Shown here: piece by piece, positions 31,170 through 39,960 of the stretch
How positions within the stretch are numbered: position 1 is the first letter of the stretch
Layout: each line of letters begins with the position of its first letter
Assembly (NCBI GenBank): GCA_027886175.1
Contig: JAJNNQ010000077.1
Location: 2,418,001 to 2,482,000 of the forward strand
Direction: 5' to 3'
DNA length: 64,000 bases
Origin: Phylloscopus collybita
Taxonomy: Eukaryota; Chordata; Aves; Passeriformes; Phylloscopidae
Translations under genes and position numbers: made by a program
Notes under the pieces: generated by a model
The model's database searches: none
What the model was told of the DNA's origin: nothing
The model's input: the letters and a program-made list of their open reading frames with translations, nothing else

Positions 31170-33089
31170 ATGGGTTCTAACCTTTCCACTGACCAAAGGA
31201 GCCTTTTAAAGCACCTTAAATGTGCTTTGAAAGGTCTTAAAATCCCTAATAGTTTATTAATGAGTTTTATCCGTTGGTTGTTTGCTGAGTTTCCAAATTT
31301 TAACCCCCAGAATGTTCAATCCGTGGCCTTTTGGGATGAGATTGGAGAATTACTCACCTTAAAAATTGAAAATGGAGACACAAAAGCTTCAAAATTTATC
31401 CCGATTTTCTTAAAAGCACGCAAGCATCTATTAGAATTAGAACGCAGCAGACAGCCACAGAAAACCCCTTCATCCTCCTTTTTCCCTTCCCAGTCCCCTA
31501 TTCCCTACGAGAAAACCTCTCAGCCACCTCAATATGCTGTGGCGTGGAGGGAGAGTCATGGCGACGACCACGTGGTGGCTCCCCCTCCCCTCAGCCCCCT
31601 CCTCTCCCACAGTCCCGTCTCTCTCCCATACCCTGTGCTTTGCAACCCCGCCCCCTGCCTTCCCTCCGCCCCCTGTTGTCTTGACAACGCGGGTAGCGTC
31701 CTTTTCCCCAGCCCTCAGCCCGGCACGGGACATGGGGGGGGCGGTGCGGCGCAAACCGCGGCAGCGCAAACCGCCGGCGGCGCCGGCGGCGGCGGGGCAG
31801 CGCACGCGGGCGGCGCAGGCGACCCGTGCCCGCGCGGCGGCGGCGGGGGAGGGGCGGCGGCGGCGCGCGGTGCCGTGGGCGGTGCCGCGAGCGGCGCGCG
31901 GGGCGCCGCAGGCGAGAGTCCCCCCAGCGCGGGCGGGGGCGGATCCGACCCCGTCCAGAGAGCGCGCGACCCCGGTCCCTTCCCCCACGGCACAGGCGGC
32001 TGCGGCGGGGGCGGGGCGGGGCCCGGTGCCTCTCTCGGCAGCGACGGGGCGGGGCCCTCGCCTCCCCCCAGCCGCGGGTGGGGGGGCGATTCCCTCACAG
32101 CTCCGGACCTGGTGCATGCTAATGACCCCTGCAGGGGGGGAGGTGATGTACCTATTCCTTCACTAACCCAAACTGAATCTGATGATAATATCCCTTTTGT
32201 TGCTCCTGTAGAATACCTTGGTAAGAGAAATGGGAGGAAACAATACAAGCCTTTCTCTTACCAAGATAAAAAGGAGCTATGCAAAATTCAAAGAGAATTT
32301 GGAAGACCCAGTGAAATTTTTAAAAGCATGATGACAGCTACCTTTAGCTCCAATGAATTGGTCCCAAATGATATTAAAGATTTATTCAGATGTTTACTAA
32401 CACCCTCGGAATATGATTTATGGGAATGCATGTGGAAAAAAGCTTTAAATGTAATATTACAGGAAATTCAACAGACTCCTGCTATAGCACAGGATGGGGA
32501 TGGGAATGATATAACATTGGACCATCTCTGCGGTACTGGGGAATTGCATTGCCCTGAAAGACAGACCCGATTATTATCAAAGCAAATTTTGGATAAAATT
32601 TGTAGTGCAGCAGAAAAATCTTTTTATCAGTTACCGACACCTGAAACTAAGGGCAGCTATACCAGTATTAAACAATCTCCTTCAGAGAATTTTTTGCAGT
32701 TTTTGGACCGTTTACGCGCTCAGGTTGAAAGACAAGTCCCACAATCAGCCATACACAACGAACTGATTAAAGAAATAGCTCAGAGGAATGCTAATGAAAC
32801 TTGTCGCAGAATTATCCTTAGTCTCCCATCAGAACCAACTCTAGCTCAGATGATCGAGGCCTGTACCAGGAAAGCAGAGCTGTTCAGCGCACCTGAAAGA
32901 GATCCTGGACTGCTTCATCCCAGGACAACAGCACCTGCACGGCCTGAACAACGGCGGCAACCACTGTCACCAGACCGCCTACGGCATATCATCTGCCATC
33001 TCTGCAGACAGCCTGGACATTTTGCAGCTTCCTGCCATCGGAACCAGAACCAGAACCAGCAAAGGAAGCCCAACAAACAAAAAAACTAG
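31170..33089 (+). CDS. gag (ERV): Gag polyprotein of the young provirus
   Basis: 639 residues, full open frame, assembling the virion core. Gly2 after Met (MGSNLS) allows myristoylation of the matrix domain (about 1-95). A linker carries PPQY (119-122), a PPxY late-domain motif that recruits cellular budding machinery. Residues about 186-295 are an extreme Gly/Ala-rich, GC-rich block. Capsid runs from about 335 to 575 with a major homology region at about 501-521 (IKQSPSENFLQFLDRL). One zinc knuckle, CX2CX4HX4C, at 609-622 (CHLCRQPGHFAASC) binds RNA. The C-terminus ends on a slippery A6C run. The domain order resembles betaretroviruses; the Gly/Ala block is not usual. The ATG at 31,170 is the first in frame with a myristoylation signal. 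Confidence 0.93.
   Translation: MGSNLSTDQRSLLKHLKCALKGLKIPNSLLMSFIRWLFAEFPNFNPQNVQSVAFWDEIGELLTLKIENGDTKASKFIPIFLKARKHLLELERSRQPQKTPSSSFFPSQSPIPYEKTSQPPQYAVAWRESHGDDHVVAPPPLSPLLSHSPVSLPYPVLCNPAPCLPSAPCCLDNAGSVLFPSPQPGTGHGGGGAAQTAAAQTAGGAGGGGAAHAGGAGDPCPRGGGGGGAAAARGAVGGAASGARGAAGESPPSAGGGGSDPVQRARDPGPFPHGTGGCGGGGAGPGASLGSDGAGPSPPPSRGWGGDSLTAPDLVHANDPCRGGGDVPIPSLTQTESDDNIPFVAPVEYLGKRNGRKQYKPFSYQDKKELCKIQREFGRPSEIFKSMMTATFSSNELVPNDIKDLFRCLLTPSEYDLWECMWKKALNVILQEIQQTPAIAQDGDGNDITLDHLCGTGELHCPERQTRLLSKQILDKICSAAEKSFYQLPTPETKGSYTSIKQSPSENFLQFLDRLRAQVERQVPQSAIHNELIKEIAQRNANETCRRIILSLPSEPTLAQMIEACTRKAELFSAPERDPGLLHPRTTAPARPEQRRQPLSPDRLRHIICHLCRQPGHFAASCHRNQNQNQQRKPNKQKN
33080..33086 (+). promoter_or_regulatory. 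gag-pro -1 frameshift site
   Basis: Heptamer AAAAAAC in the correct phase (A AAA AAC with respect to gag), directly before the gag stop TAG at 33,087. The pro frame is the -1 frame and is open across this point. A hairpin can form ten bases downstream between CGCGT (33,098-33,102) and ACGCG (33,122-33,126). The same heptamer is used at gag-pro junctions of several beta- and deltaretroviruses. Confidence 0.9.
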
Positions 33090-33934
33090 CTTCTCAGCGC
33101 GTCCCCATGGTTAATGCTCTCACGCGTGTAAAAACAAATATGAGGGGTCTCCCACCAGTTGACACCTCTCTCTTAACAACAAAGGGGGAGGGGGTGGGAG
33201 AAAAGAAAAATGTAAATAGTAAATGTTTGATTAACAAGTCTTGGCAGCCACAAGGCCGGTACAGGCTTGTGACTACCAAAGGTTTTCATTTCAGATCTGC
33301 AGACTGGATATTAATTGCAGTGCATCCATCAGACATCTCACAGGATCTGAAGGATAACCACACGGAGATGTTCAGTGAGTGTTTTGTTATTGGGGATACT
33401 GATCACACACCAGAGGAGATTGAGGTATTTCCAATGTCCATTAAGGGGAACATGACAAACCTTATGCTCTTGGCACGCTGCAAATACCCACCATTCTACC
33501 TGACAGAAGGACAAGTTGTTGCCCAGGCCATTCCCGATCCTGCAGAGGTAATAGCAGAGGGAAAATCGCCGGAAGTCTACTGGGCAGAGGTGGTGGGTGA
33601 GGACAAGCCTTCCATGGCGTGCAATATAGCAAATGGGTCAGAGCGCCTCCATGTGGAGGGGGTCCTTGATACAGGAGCCAGCGTGACCGTTCTGCCAGAG
33701 AGCAAGTGGCCATCAAACTGGGAATTGCAACCTGTTGCAGGCAAACTTCAGGGCATAGGAGGAATCACATTGGCAAAAATATCAAAAAATATAGTTCAAA
33801 TAGAGGGTCCTGATGGAAAAGTGGCAAGTGTCCGTCCATTTATTGCAAAATACAAAGCCCCCTTGTGGGGGAGGGACACCTTGTCTCAGTGGGGAGTTCA
33901 ATTGGTCATTCCTAAAACACCCCAGGATTTTTAG
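33081..33934 (+). CDS. pro (ERV): Pro polyprotein: dUTPase-like region and aspartic protease
   Basis: The frame is entered by the -1 shift from gag; an ATG also occurs at 33,107 (275 codons from there), but internal initiation is not needed. The first part (about residues 60-155, counted from that ATG) has a dUTPase-like layout ending YLTEGQVVAQAIPDP, where betaretroviruses encode dUTPase in this position; the catalytic motifs are weak, so activity is doubtful. The second part is a retroviral aspartic protease: active site DTGA at 188-191 (LDTGASVTVLP), flap GIGG, and LWGRDTLSQWG near the end. It cleaves Gag and Pol after dimerising. Stop TAG at 33,932 follows the pro-pol slippery site. Confidence 0.88.
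33925..33931 (+). promoter_or_regulatory. pro-pol -1 frameshift site
   Basis: Heptamer GGATTTT, phased G GAT TTT in the pro frame and directly before the pro stop. The pol frame is -1 and open across it. It differs from the classical betaretroviral GGATTTA site only in the last base. Confidence 0.82.
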
Positions 33935-36648
33935 AAATAGCCACTGTGGCGCGCCCTGCCCAAAAGTTAACATGGTTGGATAACACCCCAAAGTGGGTAG
34001 CACAGTGGCCATTGAGCAAAGAAAAGCTCAAGGCGCTTGAGGAGCTTGTGGAGGAACAGGTGGCTCAGGGTCACCTGGAAGAAACAACAAGCCCTTGGAA
34101 TTTCCCAGTCTTTGTAATAAAAAAACCGGGAAAGGACAAGTGGAGATTGCTCCATGACCTCAGAGAGATAAACAAAATGATAGAGGACATGGGACCACTT
34201 CAACCAGGTATGCCTTCTCCAACAATGCTCCCGAGAGATTGGAAATTGGCTGTATTAGATATCAAAGATTGCTTCTTTCAGATTCCTCTACACCCAGAAG
34301 ATGCCCCAAGGTTTGCATTCTCGGTTCCTACCCTAAATCGTCAGGCCCCTATGAAAAGGTATCATTGGAGATCATTACCTCAAGGTCTTAAGTTATCGCC
34401 TTTCATATGCCAACAGTATGTAGCATCTTTACTGTCACCTGTTCGTGCTGAGAGACAGGATGCCATCATTCTCCATTACATGGATGATGTGCTGGTGTGT
34501 GCCCCCAATGACTCTATACTCCAACACACGCTTGACCTAGTGGTTAAGGTTTTAACCTCTGCTGGATTTCCGTTACAGGAAGACAAAGTTCAAAGGATGC
34601 CACCTTGGAAGTACCTGGGCTTACAGATTACAGCGAGGACTGTTGTTCCTCAAAAATTGGAAATCGACTGTAATCCTAAAACCTTAGCGGATCTCCACTC
34701 CCTGTGTGGGTCATTGAATTGGGTAAGACCCTGGCTAGGCCTCACAAATGAGGACCTAGACCCTCTTTTCAATTTATTGAAAGGGGAGAGGGAGCTGGCC
34801 TCCCCCAGGGAGCTGACCCCAGAGGCAAGGACAGCAATCGAAAAGGTACAGAAAGCCTTGTCAGAGAGACAAGCACACCGATACGAACCAAGCTTACCTT
34901 TTCATTTCATTGTGCTAGGAAAGCTGCCACACTTACATGGTTTGATTTACCAATGGATCAAGGGGCAGAGAGATTCACTCTTAATCATAGAGTGGGTCTT
35001 TCTCTCGCACCAAAGATCCAAGACCATCACTGAGCCACAAGAGTTGATAGCTCAATTGATTCAAAAGGCCAGGTTAAGACTATGTGAACTGGCTGGTTGT
35101 GACTTTGCATGTATTCACCTCCCAATCAAACTCTCAGAGGAGGGAAAGAACTCTCCAAAGAAACTAACCAAAGAGATGTTTGAGCATTTGCTCCAGAGCA
35201 ATGCCAGTCTCCAATTATCTCTGGACAGCTACAGGGGACAAATATCAGTCCATGCCCCATCCCACAAGCTGTTTAATGAGGAATTCCATCTCATTCCTCG
35301 TGAGAAACAGAGTCGGAGACCACTCAAGGCTCTCACGGTGTTCACCGATGCTTCTGGAGCATCCCACAAGTCGGTGATGACTTGGAGAAATCCTCAGACT
35401 CAGCATTGGGAAGCTGATGTGGAGTTTGTGGAGGGATCGCCTCAGGTGGCTGAACTGGCTGCAGTGGTGAGAGCTTTTGAGAAGTTCTCAGAGCCAATTA
35501 ACTTGGTGACTGACTCTGCATATGTAGCTGGGGTAGCGTCCAGAGCGGAGCAGGCTGTGCTCAAAGAGATCGAGAATGAGCACCTATTTAGGCTGCTTTC
35601 AAAGCTGATTTATTTGATTTCTAATCGGGAACATCCATTCTTCGTGATGCATGTGAGGTCACACACCGATTTGCCAGGTGAAATTGCAGAAGGGAATCGT
35701 CGAGCAGACTCCCTTGCTGCACCAGTAGAAAAGGCATGCCTCCCTGACATCTTCCAACAGGCAAAACTGAGTCACCAACAGTATCATCAAAATGTGCCAG
35801 GTCTGATCCGTCAGTTCCAGCTAACACGGAGTCAGGCTCGAGCTATCGTGGCCACGTGTCCCAATTGCCAGCTCCAGGCCATGCCATCCATGGGTATGGG
35901 GGTTAATCCCCGAGGCCTTGGCAGTTGTGAGGTGTGGCAGACCGACATCACACACATTCCTAGCTTTGGTCGCCTCAAATATGTCCATGTAAGTATTGAC
36001 ACACACTCAGGTGCAGTGTATGCCTCTGCCCATGCAGGAGAAAAAGCTGTGCATGCCAAACAACATCTAGTGCAAGCTTTCTCAGTGTTGGGGATCCCAA
36101 AAGAGATTAAAACAGACAATGGCCCAGCGTACGTGTCTAAGGAGTTCCTGGAATTTGTCCAGCAGTGGGGAGTGGAACATAAGACAGGCATCCCTCACTC
36201 CCCCACAGGCCAAGCTGTGGTTGAACGTGTGCATCAGACACTCAAACAGGTTCTGGCTAAACAGAGCAGCACAACTGTGTGGATGTCTCCACAGCAGAAG
36301 CTCTGCAAAGCCCTGTTTACCATCAATTTTCTTAACTGTTCTTTTGAAAACATGAGTCCACCTGTGGTTCGTCATTTTAACAGTGGCAATCAATTTAAAC
36401 TGTCCCATCGTCCACCGGTCCTGATCAGGGATCCTGAAACCTGGGAAACCAAGGGTCCCTATGAGCTTGTAACCTGGGGTCGTGGCTATGCGTGCGTAGC
36501 AATGCCCTCAGGCCCTCGGTGGATCCCCCAGAAGTGGGTAAAACCTTTTGTCCCCAAAAATCCAGCTCCAGCAGAAGGGGATGGAAAGCAAGTCACCAAT
36601 GCCTCCAAGAGGAGACGACGTCGAATGGAGGAAGGAGAATCTTCCTAG
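33931..36648 (+). CDS. pol (ERV): Pol polyprotein: reverse transcriptase, RNase H, integrase
   Basis: Open throughout and entered by frameshift; there is no need for a start codon (the frame's first possible start, at 33,946, is a GTG). Numbering from 33,946: reverse transcriptase with LDIKDCFFQIPL (about 105-116) and the catalytic YMDD at 178-181; RNase H with D468 (FTDAS), E503, D523 (VTDSAY) and D588 (RRADSLA); integrase with an HHCC zinc domain (HQQYHQN ... CPNC, about 610-645), catalytic D667 (WQTDITH), D724 (KTDNGPAY) and E760 (VVERVHQ), and a C-terminal domain GPRWIPQKWVKPF. About 900 residues, the usual length. It copies the RNA genome into DNA and joins it to the chromosome. All catalytic residues I can place are present, so the enzyme may be functional. 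The integrase is closely related to that in the relic at 11.9 kb. Confidence 0.95.
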   Translation, partial: LEIATVARPAQKLTWLDNTPKWVAQWPLSKEKLKALEELVEEQVAQGHLEETTSPWNFPVFVIKKPGKDKWRLLHDLREINKMIEDMGPLQPGMPSPTMLPRDWKLAVLDIKDCFFQIPLHPEDAPRFAFSVPTLNRQAPMKRYHWRSLPQGLKLSPFICQQYVASLLSPVRAERQDAIILHYMDDVLVCAPNDSILQHTLDLVVKVLTSAGFPLQEDKVQRMPPWKYLGLQITARTVVPQKLEIDCNPKTLADLHSLCGSLNWVRPWLGLTNEDLDPLFNLLKGERELASPRELTPEARTAIEKVQKALSERQAHRYEPSLPFHFIVLGKLPHLHGLIYQWIKGQRDSLLIIEWVFLSHQRSKTITEPQELIAQLIQKARLRLCELAGCDFACIHLPIKLSEEGKNSPKKLTKEMFEHLLQSNASLQLSLDSYRGQISVHAPSHKLFNEEFHLIPREKQSRRPLKALTVFTDASGASHKSVMTWRNPQTQHWEADVEFVEGSPQVAELAAVVRAFEKFSEPINLVTDSAYVAGVASRAEQAVLKEIENEHLFRLLSKLIYLISNREHPFFVMHVRSHTDLPGEIAEGNRRADSLAAPVEKACLPDIFQQAKLSHQQYHQNVPGLIRQFQLTRSQARAIVATCPNCQLQAMPSMGMGVNPRGLGSCEVWQTDITHIPSFGRLKYVHVSIDTHSGAVYASAHAGEKAVHAKQHLVQAFSVLGIPKEIKTDNGPAYVSKEFLEFVQQWGVEHKTGIPHSPTGQAVVERVHQTLKQVLAKQSSTTVWMSPQQKLCKALFTINFLNCSFENMSPPVVRHFNSGNQFKLSHRPPVLIRDPETWETKGPYELVTWGRGYACVAMPSGPRWIPQKWVKPFVPKNPAPAEGDGKQVTNASKRRRRRMEEGESS

Positions 36649-36697
36649 GTGTGGACTCTTTCCCGAATTAACAGAAACTTTTAACATGTTTTGAAAT

Positions 36698-36716
36698 GTT
36701 TGTTTTTCCCTTTTAG
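36698..36716 (+). promoter_or_regulatory. Probable env splice acceptor
   Basis: A pyrimidine-rich run TTTGTTTTTCCCTTTTAG ends in AG at 36,715-36,716, between the pol stop and the env ATG at 36,746. Its position and strength fit the acceptor of the spliced env mRNA. Confidence 0.7.
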
Positions 36717-36745
36717 AGAATACCCTCCTCCCATTTATCCCTGTG

Positions 36746-38092
36746 ATGAATCTCAGTCAAAGTGTCATCCTGTTATTGCTGAACAGTCTGGCAGCTGCAT
36801 GGATCGTCCCTCAGCCACGTCAAAATGTCTGGGTGACCCTGGCACAGACACTTCAGCAGGAAAACATATGTTTGTCCACTGCATCAGCAAAGAATCCTAT
36901 GTCCACCTGTCTGGTAGGAATTCCATTGCAGGCTGGAGAGTTTCCTGCGGAATTGGACACTCATATGTCCAATGAAGTTCCAAAGTCATTTCTCCTAAAA
37001 CCATACAAAAATAATCAGCAGGAAGCTGTGGTAACTGCAAACCCTTTAGTGGAGTGGTTACCAAATCTGCCTGAGATGGCCCAGGAACCCCAAGAGTTAG
37101 AACTATTGGGTTCCTCCCCTGCATCATACTGTGTACATTTCTCTGTCTATCCAAAACCCCCTAGCACTGATGAATACCACTACATAAAACAATATCGTGG
37201 GGAGTTTACTGCAAACAGGTGGTGTCATAACCTAAGCCATGTTGCAGCTGACAATCCACATCACTCAAGTCCCAAAAGCCTCCCTAAGGGATTCTTTTTG
37301 ATTTGTGGGGATCGAGCATGGGCAGGAATTCCATCTCGGCTTTTAGGAGGGCCATGTACTGTAGGGCGGTTGTCCGTATTGACACCCAACAAAACTCTAA
37401 TTGGTGAATGGACTCACAAACACAATTCGACAAACAAAATTCATAAGAGAAGTGCTGACAATTTGGATTCAAATTGTAATTCAGATATTTTTCATTGGGC
37501 AAAGTCAAAAAGAGTTGCTGTGTCCCTGTTTCTTCCGTGGGTCGCAGCAGCCAAAGCTCTAGGTGAATTGGGTCACCTAGAGTGCTGGGTAGTCAAACAG
37601 GCAAATCTGACCTCAACTGCCATCAGTGCCCTCCTAGAAGAGGAGGGAATTACTAGACAGGCCACGCTGCAGAACCGTGCAGCGATCGACTTTCTCCTGC
37701 TGCTTCATGGACATGAATGCCAGGAATTTGAAGGACTCTGCTGCATGAACCTGACGTCGAAAGCACCAAACGTCCACGCTGCCCTTCGGAGCATGAACAA
37801 CCTGATAGGACAAGTGAAGCAAGAATCTGAGGACTGGTTCAATGAACTGTTCAAAGGCTGGGGAGTCACAGGGTGGTGGATTTCTATAGTTAAAACTATT
37901 TTGTTATTTCTTGCTATCCTTTTCCTTGTAACCTTAGCATTCGGGATCCTGCGTCGTTTAGTTTTCAAAGCTATCAATGGCCTCATACCTCCTACCTCAG
38001 AAGTCAACCACACAGAGTTGGCAAATCTAAAGCAAACTGATTTCCCCACCAGGTGTAAATGGTGGGAAAGAGAAAACCCACACTCCATGTAA
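36746..38092 (+). CDS. env (ERV): Envelope glycoprotein, alpharetrovirus-type transmembrane subunit
   Basis: 448 residues from ATG 36,746; the codon before it is GTG. Residues about 1-20 form a signal peptide (SVILLLLNSLAAAW). The surface subunit is short, about 210 residues, with the motif FLICGDRAW (184-192). A basic HKRS at about 233-236 is the likely cleavage site. The transmembrane subunit then has a loop between two cysteines (about 244 and 280) containing a hydrophobic segment, as in alpharetroviruses with an internal fusion peptide, the heptad region LQNRAAIDFLL (308-318), a CX6CC motif (325-333), a membrane anchor (about 378-402) and a 45-residue tail. It would mediate entry. The type of Env contrasts with the betaretrovirus-like pol, so the provirus is a recombinant. 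The short surface subunit may mean an internal deletion. Receptor unknown. Confidence 0.92.
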   Translation: MNLSQSVILLLLNSLAAAWIVPQPRQNVWVTLAQTLQQENICLSTASAKNPMSTCLVGIPLQAGEFPAELDTHMSNEVPKSFLLKPYKNNQQEAVVTANPLVEWLPNLPEMAQEPQELELLGSSPASYCVHFSVYPKPPSTDEYHYIKQYRGEFTANRWCHNLSHVAADNPHHSSPKSLPKGFFLICGDRAWAGIPSRLLGGPCTVGRLSVLTPNKTLIGEWTHKHNSTNKIHKRSADNLDSNCNSDIFHWAKSKRVAVSLFLPWVAAAKALGELGHLECWVVKQANLTSTAISALLEEEGITRQATLQNRAAIDFLLLLHGHECQEFEGLCCMNLTSKAPNVHAALRSMNNLIGQVKQESEDWFNELFKGWGVTGWWISIVKTILLFLAILFLVTLAFGILRRLVFKAINGLIPPTSEVNHTELANLKQTDFPTRCKWWERENPHSM

Positions 38093-38122
38093 CTTATTGT
38101 TTTTCCTTTAATTTTGTTAAAC

Positions 38123-38136
38123 AAAAAAGGGTGAGA
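38123..38136 (+). promoter_or_regulatory. Polypurine tract
   Basis: AAAAAAGGGTGAGA directly before the 3' LTR start TGTTG; it primes plus-strand synthesis. The same tract precedes the LTR at 12,990. Confidence 0.85.
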
Positions 38137-38440
38137 TGTTGTATTCCTTTTGGTATCCCCTCCCCCTGTGAAACTTTACCTGTCCCTTGACACTGACCTA
38201 TGGCCTTTGGCCATAGGAAACTCCGCCCCCTTACCCTGAAAGGGATAAAACCCCCTGTTCCTTTCGGGGTCGCCCTCTTTGGCCTCGGGATACCTTCAGG
38301 AAATAAACCTTGGAACCACATCTCGGGGTAAGAGCCTCCTTTGGTTTTATGTTCTTATCTTGGAGTTTCCCCCACCCTAACCTCCCTAAATCTGAGCTGG
38401 ACCGGGTCTCCGGGGGGCTGAGGGAAAGGGGTTAACTTCA
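38137..38440 (+). repeat. 3' LTR of the young provirus
   Basis: 304 bases, identical to the 5' LTR except C at 38,223. TATA-like GGGATAAAA at 38,242-38,250 and AATAAA at 38,302-38,307, which would end the proviral transcript. Confidence 0.96.
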
Positions 38441-39819
38441 CTCTCCCAGTGACACTGCCCAGCCTTCTCAACAGCCCTGACACCAAAGGCCTTTTCCACA
38501 TCCCTCAGTTCCAGGTCAGTGCCCAGAACACAGCACAGCCCTGTCCAGGTCCTCAGGGTGGTTCAGAAGGGAGGCAGCTGTGATTTCTCCCCACACACCC
38601 CCAACCCAATGGTCTCTCTGGGCAGTCCTTGCCTGTGCTAAGCAGTTTCCCTTGAGCCTGCCTGCCCTGGATGTTTCTCTCTGCAGTCCCAAGCACAGCC
38701 CAGTCAAGAATTCAGGTGGTTTCCCAGAGGATTTCACTATCAGAGTGAAGTGGCCTCAAGGCCCTGTTTGTACCTCTGGAATCGTGCCAGCCTCGAGTGC
38801 TGCTGATGGTGTTTGTGCTCACTCTGCTTCATCTCCCCACACACACACAGGATGCACTGCTGAAATCTCCTCAGTACAGAGCAAACAGGCACTGCTGGCC
38901 TGGTCCCTTGGTGTCCCTCCATGCAGGGACAAACAACCTCCTGCAGGTGTGGGGAGAGGCCTGTGCTGGCCATGGTGGTTGCAGGGGCTGGTGTGGGACA
39001 ATTGCCCTGGGGCACCTTCCCAGGCAGTCCCCAGAAGAGAGACACAGCCCAGGCCCTGCTCTGCTGCTCCCTCAGGTCCATGCCAGGAGCTCTGGCTGTG
39101 CCAGGACACTGCTGGGTGCCCCCCTGCACACTCCCCCTCTGCTCCTGGGCACTGGGCTTTGCTTTGCCAGGGCATTCCTGGGGCACATTGCTGACAGCAG
39201 CTGTGCAGAGAGAGCAAAGCCTTGCTGGGCTGCCCTCAGGAGATGATGCCCTTTGCTGCTGGAGCTGCTGTGCTGGAGCCCAGCTGTGTCCCAGCAGTGC
39301 CCATGGCCTGGCCCTGCCTGTGCTCACAGCACGCACACGCAGCAGGACAGTGACCAAGCTGCCACAGCCCTGCGGCCTTCCAGCCACAGAAGGGCTGGGA
39401 AGGAGAGGCTGCAGTTGGGAAGAGCAGCTGTGGGAAGAGCCAGGGCCATTGTCCCTGGCTGTGCTGCTGTGCTGGGAGTCTCTGCCCTGCACCTCTGCTC
39501 ACAGGCACTGCCCCTGCAGAGACAGAGAGGGGCTGAGGGAACATCTTGGGCACCCAGGGCAGAGCAGGACACTTTATTTGACAGAAATGCAGAGTGATCA
39601 GGGCTCCTTACTCTCTGTGCTTAAAACAGGCACGGTAGATACTGGTGTAGCAATACTGTGACTCATGGCATCCTTTATGAAAATTATAAAAAAAAGAAAA
39701 AAAATGAAAAATAGAACTTACCAAATAGAATAGCTAACAATACACATGGCACAAAGCAGTCTGGTCCTGGAATGAGTTCCATTCTGAATGCTGGGCACTA
39801 ATAAAGAGGCACCTGATTG
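38441..39819. other. GC-rich spacer, probably an old OR cassette
   Basis: Starts with the right copy of the target duplication (CTCTCC). The composition, the frequent CTGCTG and CCATGGCCTG words and the OR scrap that follows suggest a decayed OR cassette on the reverse strand. Overlapping frames of up to 250 codons on both strands have no motif. An ACACACAC run lies at about 38,838-38,848, and an A-rich run lies near 39,690. No gene is supported. Confidence 0.5.
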
Positions 39820-39960
39820 TTTCTGAAAAGCACAGAGTGGTCACATTCCTCAGGGCATCTTCCAGCTCCTGGTTCCTCAGGCTGTGGATGAGGGGGTTCA
39901 GTGTTGGAGGCAGCAGCCAGCACAGAAGTGACAGTGCCAGAGCCAGGGATGGGCACCAGG
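39820..39960 (-). pseudogene. Olfactory receptor fragment, TM7 and tail
   Basis: The reverse frame reads LALALSLLCWLLPPTLNPL, then IHSLRNQELEDALRNV, the TM7 signature and start of the C-terminal tail of an OR (compare NPLIYSLRNQELKAAV in OR A-C). The upstream sequence no longer encodes the rest of a receptor, so this is a truncated relic. The tail differs from A-C (EDALRNV), so it came from a different OR14-like member. Confidence 0.85.

Larger units (their letters stand above)
30236..38440 (+). mobile_element. Complete young ERV provirus (betaretrovirus-like gag-pro-pol, alpharetrovirus-type env)
   Basis: An 8.2 kb provirus with 304-base LTRs that differ at one position (T at 30,322, C at 38,223), TG...CA ends and a perfect 6-base target duplication CTCTCC (30,230-30,235 and 38,441-38,446). 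All four genes have open frames. Gag, pro and pol occupy frames that step back by one base each, with slippery sites at both junctions, as in betaretroviruses. The 6-base duplication fits beta- and alpharetroviruses. The near-identity of the LTRs means a recent insertion, well under a few million years at typical bird rates; this is an estimate. Whether it is expressed or able to transpose is unknown. Confidence 0.95.

Noticed and set aside
31470..32117. 215-codon reverse frame and 210-codon forward frame within gag
   Set aside because: By-products of the GC-rich Gly/Ala block in gag.
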